From the NCBI GenBank assembly GCA_014189435.1, contig CP050294.1, positions 62,001-126,000 of the forward strand: a DNA stretch of 64,000 nt, written 5' to 3'. The position numbers and the translations under genes are program-made. Shown here piece by piece: positions 17,861-28,617 of this stretch; positions within the stretch are counted from its first letter, which is position 1; each line of letters starts with the position of its first letter. This DNA is from Mesorhizobium loti (lineage in GTDB: Bacteria; Pseudomonadota; Alphaproteobacteria; Rhizobiales; Rhizobiaceae). The notes below the pieces were generated by a model. The model was not told where the DNA came from. It made no database searches and worked only from the letters and a program-made list of their open reading frames with translations.

Positions 17861-18230
17861 GATGATTTCAAGGGGCGGCATTTCGAGGCATGGCTGATTG
17901 TGCAGGCGGTGTCCTGGTATCTGCGCTATCCTCTCAGCTACCGAGACCTTGAGGAAATGTTCCGAGAGCGCGGGTTCGAGGTCGATCACAGCACAATCAA
18001 TCGCTGGGTCTTGACCTATGCGCCGATGATCGAGAAGCGGCTGCGCCAGTTCCGCCGACCTCATTGCGGATCGGTCCGGATCGACGAGACTTACGTGAAA
18101 ATTCGCGGCAAGTGGCGCTATCTGTACCGCGCCATCGACAAGCACGGCAATCCGGTGGACTTCCTGCTCACCGCGAGGCGCGACCTCGACGCCGCCAAGC
18201 GCTTCTTCCGCAAGATGTTGAAGGATGAGC
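17861..18230 (+). pseudogene. IS6-family transposase, truncated copy 1
   Basis: The frame reads DDFKGRHFEAWLIVQAVSWYLRYPLSYRDLEEMF and continues through the first catalytic Asp (SVRIDETYVKIRGKWRYLYRAID). No start codon opens this frame before a TGA, so the 5' end is frame-shifted or decayed. The 3' end is lost at KMLKDE where the IS66 copy starts. The same sequence occurs at 28087-28490 and runs slightly further. It is not functional. Confidence 0.85.
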
Positions 18231-18308
18231 GAAAGCGCGAATTTCTCTGCACCTTTTTCCATTGAGCGTGTTTTGGCATGAAGTGTCCACTTTGGAGGTG
18301 GACACCAC

Positions 18309-18761
18309 GTGATTGAGGACGATGAACAGAAACTGCTGGTGAGGCGAATTTTGCGTAACGGCCGCCGGCGGTACGACGCGGCGTCAAAAGAGCGGCTCGT
18401 TGCGGCCTGCCTTGAGCCTGGCGTGTCGGTATCGGGACTTGCGCTTGAACATGGGATCAATGCCAACCTTCTTAGGAAGTGGATAAAGACGACCAAAGAC
18501 GCCGTTGCTTTGCCGCCACCTGCGCCGTCGGCGTTCATTCCAGTTCAAGTCAGCGCCGCGGAGTACAGCCTGCCTATGCAGGGCAATTCGGTAGAGAGGC
18601 CTGCCACGCGTGGTGAAGAGCGGCTGTCGAAGTCGTCGCCACTCCCAGCCAAGGTGAGCGCGTCTTTGCCGAACGGCGTGAAGTTGACGCTGGAATGCGG
18701 TGATGTGGATGCATTGACGGCGATCATCGGAGCACTGGGTCATGTTCAGACTGGGCGCTGA
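18309..18761 (+). CDS. tnpA: IS66 accessory protein TnpA
   Basis: 150 residues with an N-terminal helix-turn-helix (RYDAASKERLVAACLEPGVSVSGLALEHGINANLLRKW), the typical first protein of three-gene IS66 elements. It overlaps tnpB by 20 bases. It is needed for transposition together with TnpB and TnpC. Intact. Confidence 0.9.
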   Translation: MIEDDEQKLLVRRILRNGRRRYDAASKERLVAACLEPGVSVSGLALEHGINANLLRKWIKTTKDAVALPPPAPSAFIPVQVSAAEYSLPMQGNSVERPATRGEERLSKSSPLPAKVSASLPNGVKLTLECGDVDALTAIIGALGHVQTGR

Positions 18762-19095
18762 CCTGACAGTCTACCTGCATCGCGAACCGATCGACTTCCG
18801 CGCCGGCATCAACAGCCTTGCGGTCCTGGTTCAGGAGGTGATGGAGCTCGACCCGTTTGCGCCTGCGGTCTTTGCCTTTTGCAATCGCCGTCGCGACCGG
18901 ATGAAACTCTTGTTCTTTGACCGGTCCGGCTTCGTGCTGGTTCTAAAGCGGCTGACCGAGGACAAGTTCCGGTGGCCGCGCCGGGAGACGGCGGTGGTTA
19001 CGCTGACGACCGAGCAGCTCCATTGGATTCTCGACGGCATCGACATCGACGCAATGGTGCGCCATCCGGTGCGGCAATATCAGGTTGCGGGCTGA
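18742..19095 (+). CDS. tnpB: IS66 accessory protein TnpB (Orf2)
   Basis: 117 residues. MFRLGADLTVYLHREPIDFRAGINSLAVLVQ is the hallmark start of IS66 Orf2, followed by FAFCNRRRDRMKLLFFDRSGFVLVLKRL. The reaction is unknown; it is required for transposition of three-gene IS66 elements. Identical to the copy at 30244-30597. The start overlaps the end of tnpA. Confidence 0.93.
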   Translation: MFRLGADLTVYLHREPIDFRAGINSLAVLVQEVMELDPFAPAVFAFCNRRRDRMKLLFFDRSGFVLVLKRLTEDKFRWPRRETAVVTLTTEQLHWILDGIDIDAMVRHPVRQYQVAG

Positions 19096-19125
19096 CGGCT
19101 CCCGAATTGTGCGGTTGACGCGTCG

Positions 19126-20721
19126 GTGCGGTTCAGATTCAAAACTACGATGAATCGACCTGGCGAACCGACTGTTGAGGAGTTGATGGCGCGCATTGCT
19201 GCGCTGCAGGCGCAGAACCGCCAGCTCGCAGAACGCGTGGCCAAGCTCGAGGAAGAGTTGGCGCTAGCGCGGCTGCATCGTTTTGCGCCGAAGAGCGAAA
19301 AGCACGTTGATCGCCTCTTCAATGAAGCCGAACAGATTGCCGATGAAGACGACGCCGGCAGCGAAGATGGCAATGTCGTCGACCTGCCGGACACCGGCTT
19401 TCCGTCCACCGAAAAGCCGGAGGGAAAGAAGCGTGGCCGCAAGCCTCTGCCGGAACACCTGCCGCGCGAGCGCGTCGAGTATGACCTTGCCGACGGTCAG
19501 AAGGCCTGTCCTTGCTGCCGCCACCAGATGCATCGCATGGGTGAGGCCGTCACCGAGCAGCTCCATATCGAGGTGAAGGCGAAGGTCCTGCAGAATGTGC
19601 GGTTCAAGTATGCATGCCGCCATTGCGACCGGACCGGCATCAATACGCCTGTTGTCATTGCCCCGATGCCCGCGCAGCCCTTGCCGGGCAGCATCGCCAC
19701 GGCCTCGACGCTGGCCTTTGCGCTCGTCCACAAATATGTCGATGGCACGCCGCTCTACCGTCTGGCCCAGGCCTTCGAGCGTGCCGGCGTTCCCGTCAGC
19801 CGCGGCGCTCTGGGCCATTGGGTGATCGGATCGAGCGAGAGGCATCTCTCCCGCATCTATGATGCCCTGAAGCTACGGCTTCGGTCACAACCGCTCATCC
19901 ATGGTGACGAGACGACGGTCCAGGTCCTGAAGGAAAAGGACAGGGAAGCCACCAGCACATCCTTCATGTGGGCGTATCGGAGTGGAGAGGACAGCGACGA
20001 ACCGATCGTGCTGCTCGACTATCAGCCCGGCCGCGGCCAGATCTATCCGCAGGCCTTCCTCGGTGATTACCGCGGCATCCTGATGAGCGATGGCTATACC
20101 GCCTGGCGCACGCTGGCAGGAGCGACCCATCTGGGGTGCATGGCCCATTCCAGACGTCGCTTCGTCGATGCACTGAAGACCAGAAAGAAAGGCGGCGGCC
20201 CGCCGGAGCAGGCGCTGAAGTTCTTCGAAAAGCTCTACCGGATTGAAAGCCAGACGCGCAACGAAAAGCCGGACAAGGGCGAAACGCGACATCAATGCAT
20301 CCGCCGTTTCCGCCAGCAACACAGCGTCCCCATCATGAACGCTCTCAAGGCATGGCTCGACGACATAGCCCCGAAGGTCCTGCCCGACAGCAAGATCGGC
20401 GACGCCGTGTCCTACACCCTGAACCAGTGGGAGTACCTGACGCGCTACACCGAAGACGGCAGGATGCCGATCGACAACAACCTGCTTGAGCGCGACATCA
20501 GGATTTTTGCCACTGGAAGAAAGAGTTGGCTGTTCAGCGACACTGTGGACGGAGCCAGGGCCAGTGCCGTCGTCTACAGCCTCATGCTGACATGCCGAGC
20601 ATGCGGCATCGAGCCCTTGGCCTATTTGCGCCACGTCCTCACGGAATTGCCGCAGCGCGCGGACAATGCCGACATCACCGATCTCTTGCCATTCAACTTC
20701 GCCAAAACCGCCGCTACTTGA
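19126..20721 (+). CDS. tnpC: IS66 transposase TnpC
   Basis: 531 residues. An N-terminal leucine-zipper-like coil (ALQAQNRQLAERVAKLEEELALARLHRF) is followed by a zinc-finger-like CPCCRHQMHRM...CRHCDRTG segment. Then come the DDE core (LIHGDETTVQVL, LMSDGYTAW, NNLLERDIR). The C-terminal TnpB/C-type tail ends in DLLPFNFAKTAAT. Same as 28618-30213. Intact. Confidence 0.93.
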   Translation: MRFRFKTTMNRPGEPTVEELMARIAALQAQNRQLAERVAKLEEELALARLHRFAPKSEKHVDRLFNEAEQIADEDDAGSEDGNVVDLPDTGFPSTEKPEGKKRGRKPLPEHLPRERVEYDLADGQKACPCCRHQMHRMGEAVTEQLHIEVKAKVLQNVRFKYACRHCDRTGINTPVVIAPMPAQPLPGSIATASTLAFALVHKYVDGTPLYRLAQAFERAGVPVSRGALGHWVIGSSERHLSRIYDALKLRLRSQPLIHGDETTVQVLKEKDREATSTSFMWAYRSGEDSDEPIVLLDYQPGRGQIYPQAFLGDYRGILMSDGYTAWRTLAGATHLGCMAHSRRRFVDALKTRKKGGGPPEQALKFFEKLYRIESQTRNEKPDKGETRHQCIRRFRQQHSVPIMNALKAWLDDIAPKVLPDSKIGDAVSYTLNQWEYLTRYTEDGRMPIDNNLLERDIRIFATGRKSWLFSDTVDGARASAVVYSLMLTCRACGIEPLAYLRHVLTELPQRADNADITDLLPFNFAKTAAT

Positions 20722-20899
20722 TCCGATGCAACTGGCCGACAACGACCCCGGTCAAACGGGCCGCGTCAACGCGCATGGAAATGAGCGCTTACAAACGATC
20801 TGCTCGCGCGCCTCTTCGGACTTCAAAAGGTTAATAAAGCGTGAAAAACACCCTGTTCGAAAGGGAATTGCGGCCCAAACCAATCTTTGCGACAAGCCC

Positions 20900-21138
20900 G
20901 CTGAAATGGCAGGCAGCCACCGGCTACGGCAAGCGGGCGCTGAGCGAAACAGCCATCGGACGATACAAGGGGCTGATCGGACGGCGCCTGCGAGCACGCT
21001 CTCTTCCGGCTCAACAGACCGAGGTTGCCATCGGTTGCATCGTTCTCAACCGCATGCTGGCATGGGCACCCCCGGAGTCTATCCGGCGTCAAGTCACGCA
21101 GGCATAACCAACTACATTAAAGATCGAAATGCGTTCGA
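20900..21138 (+). mobile_element. IS5-family fragment (transposase C-terminus only)
   Basis: From 20900 the sequence matches the last 67 codons of the IS5 transposase (KWQAATGYGKRALSETAIGRYKGL to QVTQA, stop at 21105-21107) plus about 30 bases beyond. Both the 5' part and the terminal repeat are missing; the match ends at GCGTTCGA near 21138. Between 20793 and 20899 nothing is recognised. It is a relic. Confidence 0.85.
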
Positions 21139-21422
21139 GTATAGCGCGACATATGTGGAACGGCCCGCGTTGCAAGGGCTTTTTTAGTCGATTTCATCAC
21201 GCGGGAACGGTGCAGTCATATGTCCGGCCTTTCAGCGCGGCCCATGACCGCTGGCCTCGATGAAGTCCGCGAAGCGGGTGGCTGATCAATCTGACGTGCT
21301 CGAAGCACATTGTCGCGCAAGCCTCTCCCGCGTCGGGATTTCGTCCCGTGGAATCATCGTCTGCTCAATGCACCTCGCCTCTTCCTGGCTCTTCTCCGGT
21401 AGCTCGTGTCGGTACTCTGCCC

Positions 21423-22466
21423 TCAGGCGTTTGCCGCACGAACCGCCATCCCACCAGGTTTCCGATAGGTCCCGCCCTTCGTTAGCAGGGCCCAGATGAT
21501 CCTCGCGATCTTGTTGGCAAGCGCGATGGCGACGACCTTGAAGGGCCGACGCGCTAGCAACGCGGTCAACCAGGGCAGTGCCCTGTCGTTGTTTCTGGCA
21601 TGGCGCAGGACAGAGGTAGCGCCATTTACAAGGAGAGATCGAAGCTCCGTGTTGCCCATCTTCGAGATGCCGCCCAACAGCTCCTTGCCGCCGCTCGAAT
21701 GCGACCTCGGCGTGAGCCCAAGCCAAGCGGCAAGGTGACGGCCCGACCTGAACCCGTCCGGATCGGGAACCAGCGCCTTGACGGTCGCCGCTGTGATCGC
21801 GCCGACGCCCGGGATCGTGGTCAGACGGCGCATGTCTTCGTCATGCTTTGCCTCGGTGACGATCTCGCGCTCAAGTCGTTCGACCTGTTCGCTCAGAGTG
21901 TCTAATTGGTCGACAAGGGCCGTCAGGGCGAAGCGCGCCGCCGCAGGCAGGCGAGCATCTGTCGGGTCACGCACGATCGCGGCTAATGCCGCCACCTTCG
22001 CCGGGCCGGCAGCCGCAATGATGCCCAATTCGGACATATGAGCGCGCAAGGCGTTGATCACTTGTGTTCTTTGGCGCAGCAGCAGAGCTCGCGTCCTCAG
22101 CACCATCGCCGCCGCCTGTTGCTCGGCCGACTTGATCGGCACAAAGCGCATGGTCTTGCGGGTTACCGCCTCGCTGATCGCCTCGGCGTCGGCAGCATCG
22201 GTCTTGCCGCGCTTGACAAAGGGCTTGACGTAGGCCGGCGGGATCAACCGGACGTCATGGCCGAGTGCTGCGATCTCACGCGCCCAGTAATGTGCCCCGC
22301 CGCAGGCCTCGAGGCCGACGAGACAGGTTGGCTGCTTCTCGAAGAAGCGCAGCACTTCGGCCCGGCGCAACCGCCTGTTGAACAGCGGCGCGCCTTCGGC
22401 GTCTGCGCCGTGAACTTGGAAAACCTGCTTGGCCAAATCTAGCCCGATGGTGTTAATCTGCGTCAC
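21423..22466 (-). CDS. IS110-family transposase
   Basis: About 347 residues from a GTG at 22466, preceded on the minus strand by AAGGAGGGA. INTIGLDLAKQVFQVHG carries the DEDD first Asp. VGLEACGGAHYWARE and KTDAADAEAISEAV follow, and the C-terminal transposase_20 domain has TIPGVGAITAATVKALV and HLAAWLGLTPRSHSSGGKE. IS110 elements lack inverted repeats and use a structured RNA guide in some subgroups, so the element limits are not given. A longer in-frame extension to 22646 is not needed. Confidence 0.92.
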   Translation of the reverse strand: MTQINTIGLDLAKQVFQVHGADAEGAPLFNRRLRRAEVLRFFEKQPTCLVGLEACGGAHYWAREIAALGHDVRLIPPAYVKPFVKRGKTDAADAEAISEAVTRKTMRFVPIKSAEQQAAAMVLRTRALLLRQRTQVINALRAHMSELGIIAAAGPAKVAALAAIVRDPTDARLPAAARFALTALVDQLDTLSEQVERLEREIVTEAKHDEDMRRLTTIPGVGAITAATVKALVPDPDGFRSGRHLAAWLGLTPRSHSSGGKELLGGISKMGNTELRSLLVNGATSVLRHARNNDRALPWLTALLARRPFKVVAIALANKIARIIWALLTKGGTYRKPGGMAVRAANA

Positions 22467-22642
22467 GGAACGGTCCCTCCTTGGTGGCGTTGAAACAACG
22501 GCCACGTTAGCACTTGATGCTGTCGGAGCGGGCCGTTCCACCTCATCAATCTGGATGAGAATCTGGTGTCGCGGTGATGCTGATGATCGCGGCATTGATT
22601 GTCGCGCGCAAGAGGTTTTATCGGTTTGATTGTCGCGGCGCG

Positions 22643-25083
<2,441 letters not shown>

Positions 25084-25163
25084 CTACGCCCTCCCTGCGT
25101 TCCAATCCGCCGGCATTCTCATCCTGATTGACGCTGCGCTCTCACATTGATTGCCGCGCCGCA

Positions 25164-25191
25164 TTCGAGTTCATATCCGCGCACCAACGCC
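25164..25191 (+). repeat. Solo IS5-type end, left copy of a 28-bp inverted pair
   Basis: 28 bases ending in CATATCCGCGCACCAACGCC. They are the exact reverse complement of 27932-27959 and nearly equal to the right end of the complete IS5 copy (15668-15695). No transposase sequence adjoins it. The orientation means the IS body would have been to the left, where the IS21 element now stands. Confidence 0.85.
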
Positions 25192-25225
25192 ACTCGGCGG
25201 CATATTCTGGTTTCGCGAACTGCCC

Positions 25226-26140
25226 TCAAATCGCCTGTTCTTTATTGGAAACGAATTTTTCGATCAGCCACATTCCAGCAGGACCCAGTGCCTTTTCCTT
25301 CCTGCAGGCGATAACCAATGGAAAGCTTGGCATCAAATCAGAGCCCTCCCAGCTTTCTGGCCTCAGCTCGATCAATCGTCCGGCGGCAATATCCCCCTCA
25401 ACCCTTGACCTTGGCATTGAACCCCAGCCGACGCTGGCGAGGATGAGGTCGTATTTCGTCTGAAGGTCGTTGACGCGCCACCGGTTGGCTGCATGCACCC
25501 CATAGTCTCGCCCACTATCAACTTCGGCAGCCGGGCTGATAACCAGTTGGGTGTAGTCACGCAGTATCGTTGCGCTGAACGTCCCGTTGATTTTGCCAAG
25601 CGGATGAGTTGGTGCCGCGACCGGCACCAGATCGATTCGACCGCACACCCGGCGTTCGAATTCATCTGGGTGGCGCTCGGCAAGCAAACCCAGGTCAGCA
25701 ATTCCGTCTCGCAAGGTTTTCGCCGCTGCATCGAAAGTTTCAGTCAAGATGCGAATTTCGACGAAAGGGAAGGCCTGGGTGAATTCCCCAAGCACGCTGC
25801 TCAGCAGGATCGCTGGCGCGTAGGAGACAACCGCCAGAGTGAGTTCTGCCTCGAGTCCCTTTGAAATTCCCTGCGCTTGGTGCCGCCAGTCTGCGACGTC
25901 GTCAAGAATCCGCCGCGCGCGCGGTAACAAGGCTTTGCCCGCTTCCGTGAGAACCGGGCGGTAGGGCGAGCGATCGAAAAGAGGAAACCCGCTCTGTTCC
26001 TCCAATCTCTGAATGCTATAGGTGATCGCCGATTGCGCCCGATTCATCCGGCGAGCGGCTGCGGCAAAACTGCCTTCGGCGACAATCGTTACGAATACCA
26101 GGAATTGATCGAGGGTGAGCGCGTCCATAGTCATGCTCAT
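25226..26140 (-). CDS. LysR-family transcriptional regulator
   Basis: 304 residues. The N-terminal winged helix (LDQFLVFVTIVAEGSFAAAARRMNRAQSAITYSIQRLEE) is canonical and the C-terminal effector domain is complete. It is divergent from the DoxX-like gene at 26387, the usual arrangement in which the regulator controls its neighbour from the shared 246-base gap. The inducer is unknown. It ends close to the solo IS end but appears intact. Confidence 0.9.
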   Translation of the reverse strand: MSMTMDALTLDQFLVFVTIVAEGSFAAAARRMNRAQSAITYSIQRLEEQSGFPLFDRSPYRPVLTEAGKALLPRARRILDDVADWRHQAQGISKGLEAELTLAVVSYAPAILLSSVLGEFTQAFPFVEIRILTETFDAAAKTLRDGIADLGLLAERHPDEFERRVCGRIDLVPVAAPTHPLGKINGTFSATILRDYTQLVISPAAEVDSGRDYGVHAANRWRVNDLQTKYDLILASVGWGSMPRSRVEGDIAAGRLIELRPESWEGSDLMPSFPLVIACRKEKALGPAGMWLIEKFVSNKEQAI

Positions 26141-26386
26141 GCCTTCCCTCCCTCGATTGTTGGGTCTTAACAGACCGGGGTCCCAGATCGTCGACTTAAA
26201 GAAACGTCAAGTGACTATATCAGTTTATTTGAACGATTATGCCGAAATTTCATCCCTTTCTTTGGTGGCTCTGCGATCTAAAACCGCTCGGAAAGGCAGG
26301 AAGGAACGCGCTCAGCCGGCGTCCGTGCTTGCAACCTGCCTGCGCCACAAGAGGTGGTGATTTTTTTGATTTATGGAGTTGTTCAG

Positions 26387-26867
26387 ATGTCAAATACCTT
26401 TAGCTTTGCGCCCACAAAGCCAACAGGCAAGCCGCTGCGAGCCGGGCTCTGGATCGCCCAACTTCTTGTTTTCACGTCCTTTACGCTGTTTGGCAGCATG
26501 AAGCTGTTTATGCCGGTCGATCAATTGGCGGCAATGTGGGTTTGGCCCGGCGCTGTACCGCCTTGGTTTCTGCACCTTATGGGTCTGATCCGACATTGCA
26601 GGCGGATCTGGAGTGCTTTTGCCCGCATTGATTCGGATTCAGCCACGCCTCACCGTCCTGGCTGCACTTGGTTGTGTGCTGCTGCAAATTGCAGCGACAA
26701 TCTTCCACTTGTCGCGGGGTGAAGCCTCGGCCTTACCACTCAACATCATCCTGCTCGCCCTTTCGGCGTTCATTCTGTGGGGCCGCGCTAAGAAGGACCC
26801 AATCCCGTCGCGCGCATCAGCGTCGGGAGGTAACTGCGAACTATCCGATTGCTGCCCCCATCGTTAG
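26387..26867 (+). pseudogene. DoxX-like small membrane protein, frameshifted
   Basis: The first frame (from ATG 26387) gives GLWIAQLLVFTSFTLFGSMKLFMP and PPWFLHLMGLI. The second (to 26867) gives VLLPALIRIQPRLTVLAALGCVLLQIAATIFHLSRGEASALPLNIILLALSAFILW. One extra C at 26590-26591 separates them; removing it yields 159 residues with four membrane helices, as in DoxX/DUF4267-type proteins. It is probably the target of the divergent LysR gene. Real mutation or sequencing error cannot be told apart. Confidence 0.7.
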
Positions 26868-26879
26868 TTGCTTTTTGCA

Positions 26880-27016
26880 TGCCGAGTCGCAGCGGCCACC
26901 TGTTCGGCCTTCCAGCACTCCACGTGCCTGGATGAACAGGCTGCGATAGATCGTTTCGTGCGACACCTGATTATGCGGCTCCCCTGGGTAGGTGCGCTTG
27001 AGCCAGCCGGCTATGG
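26880..27016 (-). mobile_element. IS30-family transposase fragment
   Basis: The minus strand reads [20 protein letters not shown] then IYRSLFIQARGVLEG, a conserved internal block of IS30 transposases. About 45 codons remain, with neither start, stop nor terminal repeats. It lies immediately in front of nodD, where a nod box or divergent nod promoter would normally be. Confidence 0.75.
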
Positions 27017-27028
27017 ATAGCTAAAGAC

Positions 27029-27952
27029 ATGCGTTTCAAAGGGCTTGACCTAAATCTCCTCGTTGTGCTCGACGCGCTGCTGGTGGAGCGCAATCTCTCG
27101 GCGGCGGCCCGCCGCATCAACCTCAGCCAGCCGGCCATGAGTGCGGCCGTCGCCCGGCTGCGCGATTATTTCGGCGATGAACTGTTTACGACAAGCGGCC
27201 GCGAACGTTTTCTGACCCCGCGTGCGGCAGCACTTGCCCCCGCCGTCCGCGACGCTCTCCTGCACATCCAGTGCTCGATTATTTCCTCGGATCCGTTTAA
27301 CCCAGCTCAATCCGATCGCCGCTTCAGGATCATTATTTCCGATTTCGCCACGCTCGTGTTTTTTGAGAAAGTCGTTGAGCGTGTTGCACGCGAAGCCCCC
27401 GCCGTCAGCTTCGAATTGCTGCCTATCGACGACGGCCCCGATGAGCTTCTCCAGCGCGGTGACATCGATTTTCTAATTCTTCCGGATTTGTTCACGTCGA
27501 GCGCGCACTCAAGCGTGGCACTGTTTGAGGAGCGACTCGTGTGCGTAGGCTGTCCCACCAACAAGCAGCTGCCACGGCAGATTACGTTCGAGAGATACAT
27601 GTCGATGAGGCACGTCTCGGTCAGGTTCGGGCGTACGATGAAGCCCTCCATCGAGGAATGGTTCTTGCTTGAACATGGCCTCAAGAGACGTGTCGAGGTC
27701 GCCGTGCAGGGCTTCAGCATGATCCCGCCGATGGTGTCCGGCACGGCCCGTATCGCGACCATGCCCTCCCGGCTGGTCAGGCATTGCGAAAAAACGTTCC
27801 CCCTGCAGATCGTCGAACTTCCGCTGCCGCTTCCCGCATTCATCGAGACCCTCCAATGGCCGTCACTCCACAACAGCGATCCGGCAAGCATCTGGATGCG
27901 GGAGATCATGATGCAGGAGGCATCTCGGATGGGCGTTGGTGCGCGGATATGA
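27029..27952 (+). CDS. nodD: NodD, LysR-type nodulation regulator
   Basis: 307 residues beginning [18 protein letters not shown], the standard NodD opening, with the helix-turn-helix [26 protein letters not shown]. Later blocks [32 protein letters not shown] and ELPLPLPAF are classic NodD. NodD senses plant flavonoids and turns on nod genes at nod boxes. The last five residues (VGARI) after QEASRM come from the IS5-type end that starts at 27932, so the natural C-terminus has been replaced. I saw no nod box upstream; an IS30 remnant lies there instead. The fold is otherwise complete. Confidence 0.95.
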   Translation: MRFKGLDLNLLVVLDALLVERNLSAAARRINLSQPAMSAAVARLRDYFGDELFTTSGRERFLTPRAAALAPAVRDALLHIQCSIISSDPFNPAQSDRRFRIIISDFATLVFFEKVVERVAREAPAVSFELLPIDDGPDELLQRGDIDFLILPDLFTSSAHSSVALFEERLVCVGCPTNKQLPRQITFERYMSMRHVSVRFGRTMKPSIEEWFLLEHGLKRRVEVAVQGFSMIPPMVSGTARIATMPSRLVRHCEKTFPLQIVELPLPLPAFIETLQWPSLHNSDPASIWMREIMMQEASRMGVGARI

Positions 27953-27959
27953 ACTCGAA
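27932..27959 (-). repeat. Solo IS5-type end, right copy of the 28-bp inverted pair
   Basis: Exact reverse complement of 25164-25191, beginning GGCGTTGGTGCGCGGATATG. It overlaps the last codons and stop of nodD. With the left copy it brackets 2.7 kb holding the LysR gene, the DoxX-like gene, the IS30 remnant and nodD. Confidence 0.85.
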
Positions 27960-27961
27960 CG

Positions 27962-28490
27962 GGCTTGTCGCAAATTCGGACCCTTAACTGTGTATTGACG
28001 ATATGACGAGCGAATCGCGCTCCCAATGTTGTGGAGCGTACCGATGATTCTGAATGCTGTTGCCGAGAAGCTGAAGCCAGTCGAAGGATGATTTCAAGGG
28101 GCGGCATTTCGAGGCATGGCTGATTGTGCAGGCGGTGTCCTGGTATCTGCGCTATCCTCTCAGCTACCGAGACCTTGAGGAAATGTTCCGAGAGCGCGGG
28201 TTCGAGGTCGATCACAGCACAATCAATCGCTGGGTCTTGACCTATGCGCCGATGATCGAGAAGCGGCTGCGCCAGTTCCGCCGACCTCATTGCGGATCGG
28301 TCCGGATCGACGAGACTTACGTGAAAATTCGCGGCAAGTGGCGCTATCTGTACCGCGCCATCGACAAGCACGGCAATCCGGTGGACTTCCTGCTCACCGC
28401 GAGGCGCGACCTCGACGCCGCCAAGCGCTTCTTCCGCAAGATGTTGAAGGATGAGCCTTTGCTCGCACCGGAAAAGATCGGCACGGATGG
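27962..28490 (+). mobile_element. IS6-family element, copy 2, truncated at the right
   Basis: The left end GGCTTGTCGCAAATTCGG matches 16004. The internal region (CTGTGTATTGACGATATG) shows the target site of the ISBst12-like insertion in copy 1 in its uninterrupted form. It breaks off at 28490, where an IS5 end starts. Confidence 0.8.
28087..28490 (+). pseudogene. IS6-family transposase, truncated copy 2
   Basis: Same protein as at 17861-18230 (DDFKGRHFEAWLIVQAV to KMLKDE) but extending to PLLAPEKIGTDG, the natural IS6 continuation, before running into IS5 terminal sequence. Like copy 1 it has no in-frame start upstream of DDFKGRH. The second and third catalytic residues are missing. Not functional. 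Confidence 0.85.
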
Positions 28491-28617
28491 GCGTTGGTGC
28501 GCGGATATGAAATCGAACGCATTTCGATCATTAATGTAGTTGGTTAGTAAGCGCTCATTTCCATGCGCGTTGACGCGGCCCGTTTGACCGGGGTCGTTGT
28601 CGGCCAGTTGCATCGGA

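Larger units (their letters stand above)
16004..18230 (+). mobile_element. IS6-family element, copy 1, interrupted and truncated
   Basis: The left end GGCTTGTCGCAAATTCGG at 16004 equals the left end at 27962. About 38 bases in, a complete IS66-type element (16042-17764) is inserted. After it the IS6 sequence resumes and runs into the transposase gene until 18230, where another IS66 copy cuts it. The right end of the IS6 element is missing. Confidence 0.75.
18231..20792 (+). mobile_element. IS66-family insertion sequence (tnpABC), copy A
   Basis: 2562 bases, the same length and apparently the same sequence as copy B at 28547-31108 but in opposite orientation. Ends are GAAAGCGCGAATTTC (18231) and the complement of GTAAGCGCTCATTTCC (to 20792), imperfect inverted repeats. 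The two flanks of copy A share no 8-base duplication and the IS6 gene on its left does not resume on its right. Copy A therefore sits at a rearrangement or deletion junction. Confidence 0.85.

Noticed and set aside
26868..27028. Nod box upstream of nodD
   Set aside because: No ATC-N9-GAT pattern could be found by eye; the space is filled by an IS30 remnant.
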